Assembly (NCBI GenBank): GCA_937900725.1 | Contig: CALCFP010000343.1 | Location: 1-14,479 of the forward strand | From: an uncultured Bacteroidota bacterium | Lineage (GTDB): Bacteria > Bacteroidota > Bacteroidia > Bacteroidales > SZUA-534 | DNA length: 14,479 bases | Direction of reading: 5' to 3' | In this document: positions 14,479 through 14,479 of the stretch, one piece after another | How positions within the stretch are numbered: position 1 is the first letter of the stretch | Layout of the letters: every line of letters begins with the position of its first letter | Made by a program: the position numbers and the translations under genes | The notes under the pieces: model-generated | What the model was told of the DNA's origin: nothing | The model's input: the letters and a program-made list of their open reading frames with translations, nothing else | The model's database searches: none

Positions 14479-14479
14479 G

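Noticed and set aside
1..14479. tRNA, rRNA, CRISPR array, insertion sequence or prophage genes
   Set aside because: No cloverleaf with a T-arm motif, no regularly spaced repeat array, no transposase, integrase or phage structural gene was seen on either strand.

Overview
The window looks like chromosomal DNA of a Bacteroidota, most likely Bacteroidales, species. Supporting signs are near-absent Shine-Dalgarno sequences, several TAnnTTTG-type -7 promoter boxes, a SufE/DUF59 pair, a SpoIIE-type phosphatase with an N-terminal TPR sensor, a lipoprotein GH9 glycosidase and a Bacteroidota-style DnaG. The genus cannot be named from the sequence alone.

Layout, left to right. (1) 2-658, plus strand: the 3' end of sufE, then a DUF59/MIP18 protein, both for Fe-S cluster assembly. 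(2) 775-1089, minus: a small TfoX/Sxy N-terminal-domain protein with a good promoter. (3) 1413-4019, plus: an 868-residue GH9 lipoprotein with an extra N-terminal region and a low-complexity insertion in its catalytic domain, closed by a strong intrinsic terminator. (4) 4141-6120, minus: a clearly AT-rich three-gene cassette consisting of an XRE regulator with a C-terminal extension, an HNH-nuclease-like protein with a long unknown C-terminal part, and a small secreted protein built of two copies of one motif. The genes are 1-2 bases apart and probably translationally coupled. This is the most novel-looking part of the window. (5) 6510-8167, minus: a hipB-hipA type II toxin-antitoxin module with three copies of a TTAGATATATCTAA-like palindrome upstream, which I read as HipB operators. 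(6) 8727-11977, plus: a membrane-anchored TPR/coiled-coil/SpoIIE PP2C phosphatase, followed by a CDF-family metal exporter. (7) 12143-14107, plus: complete dnaG primase. (8) 14116-14415, plus: a GTG-started secreted protein resembling only the first ~80 residues of M1 aminopeptidases, overlapped at its 3' end by a possible minus-strand partial gene that leaves the window.

Housekeeping genes (suf, dnaG, CDF) therefore flank an accessory block at about 4.1-8.4 kb. That block holds two adjacent minus-strand cassettes, each led by an XRE protein: hipBA, GC-rich like its surroundings, and the AT-rich XRE-HNH-secreted cassette. The second cassette shows signs of horizontal acquisition: its base composition, its self-contained operon form, its own promoter and inverted repeat, and a short direct repeat at both sides.
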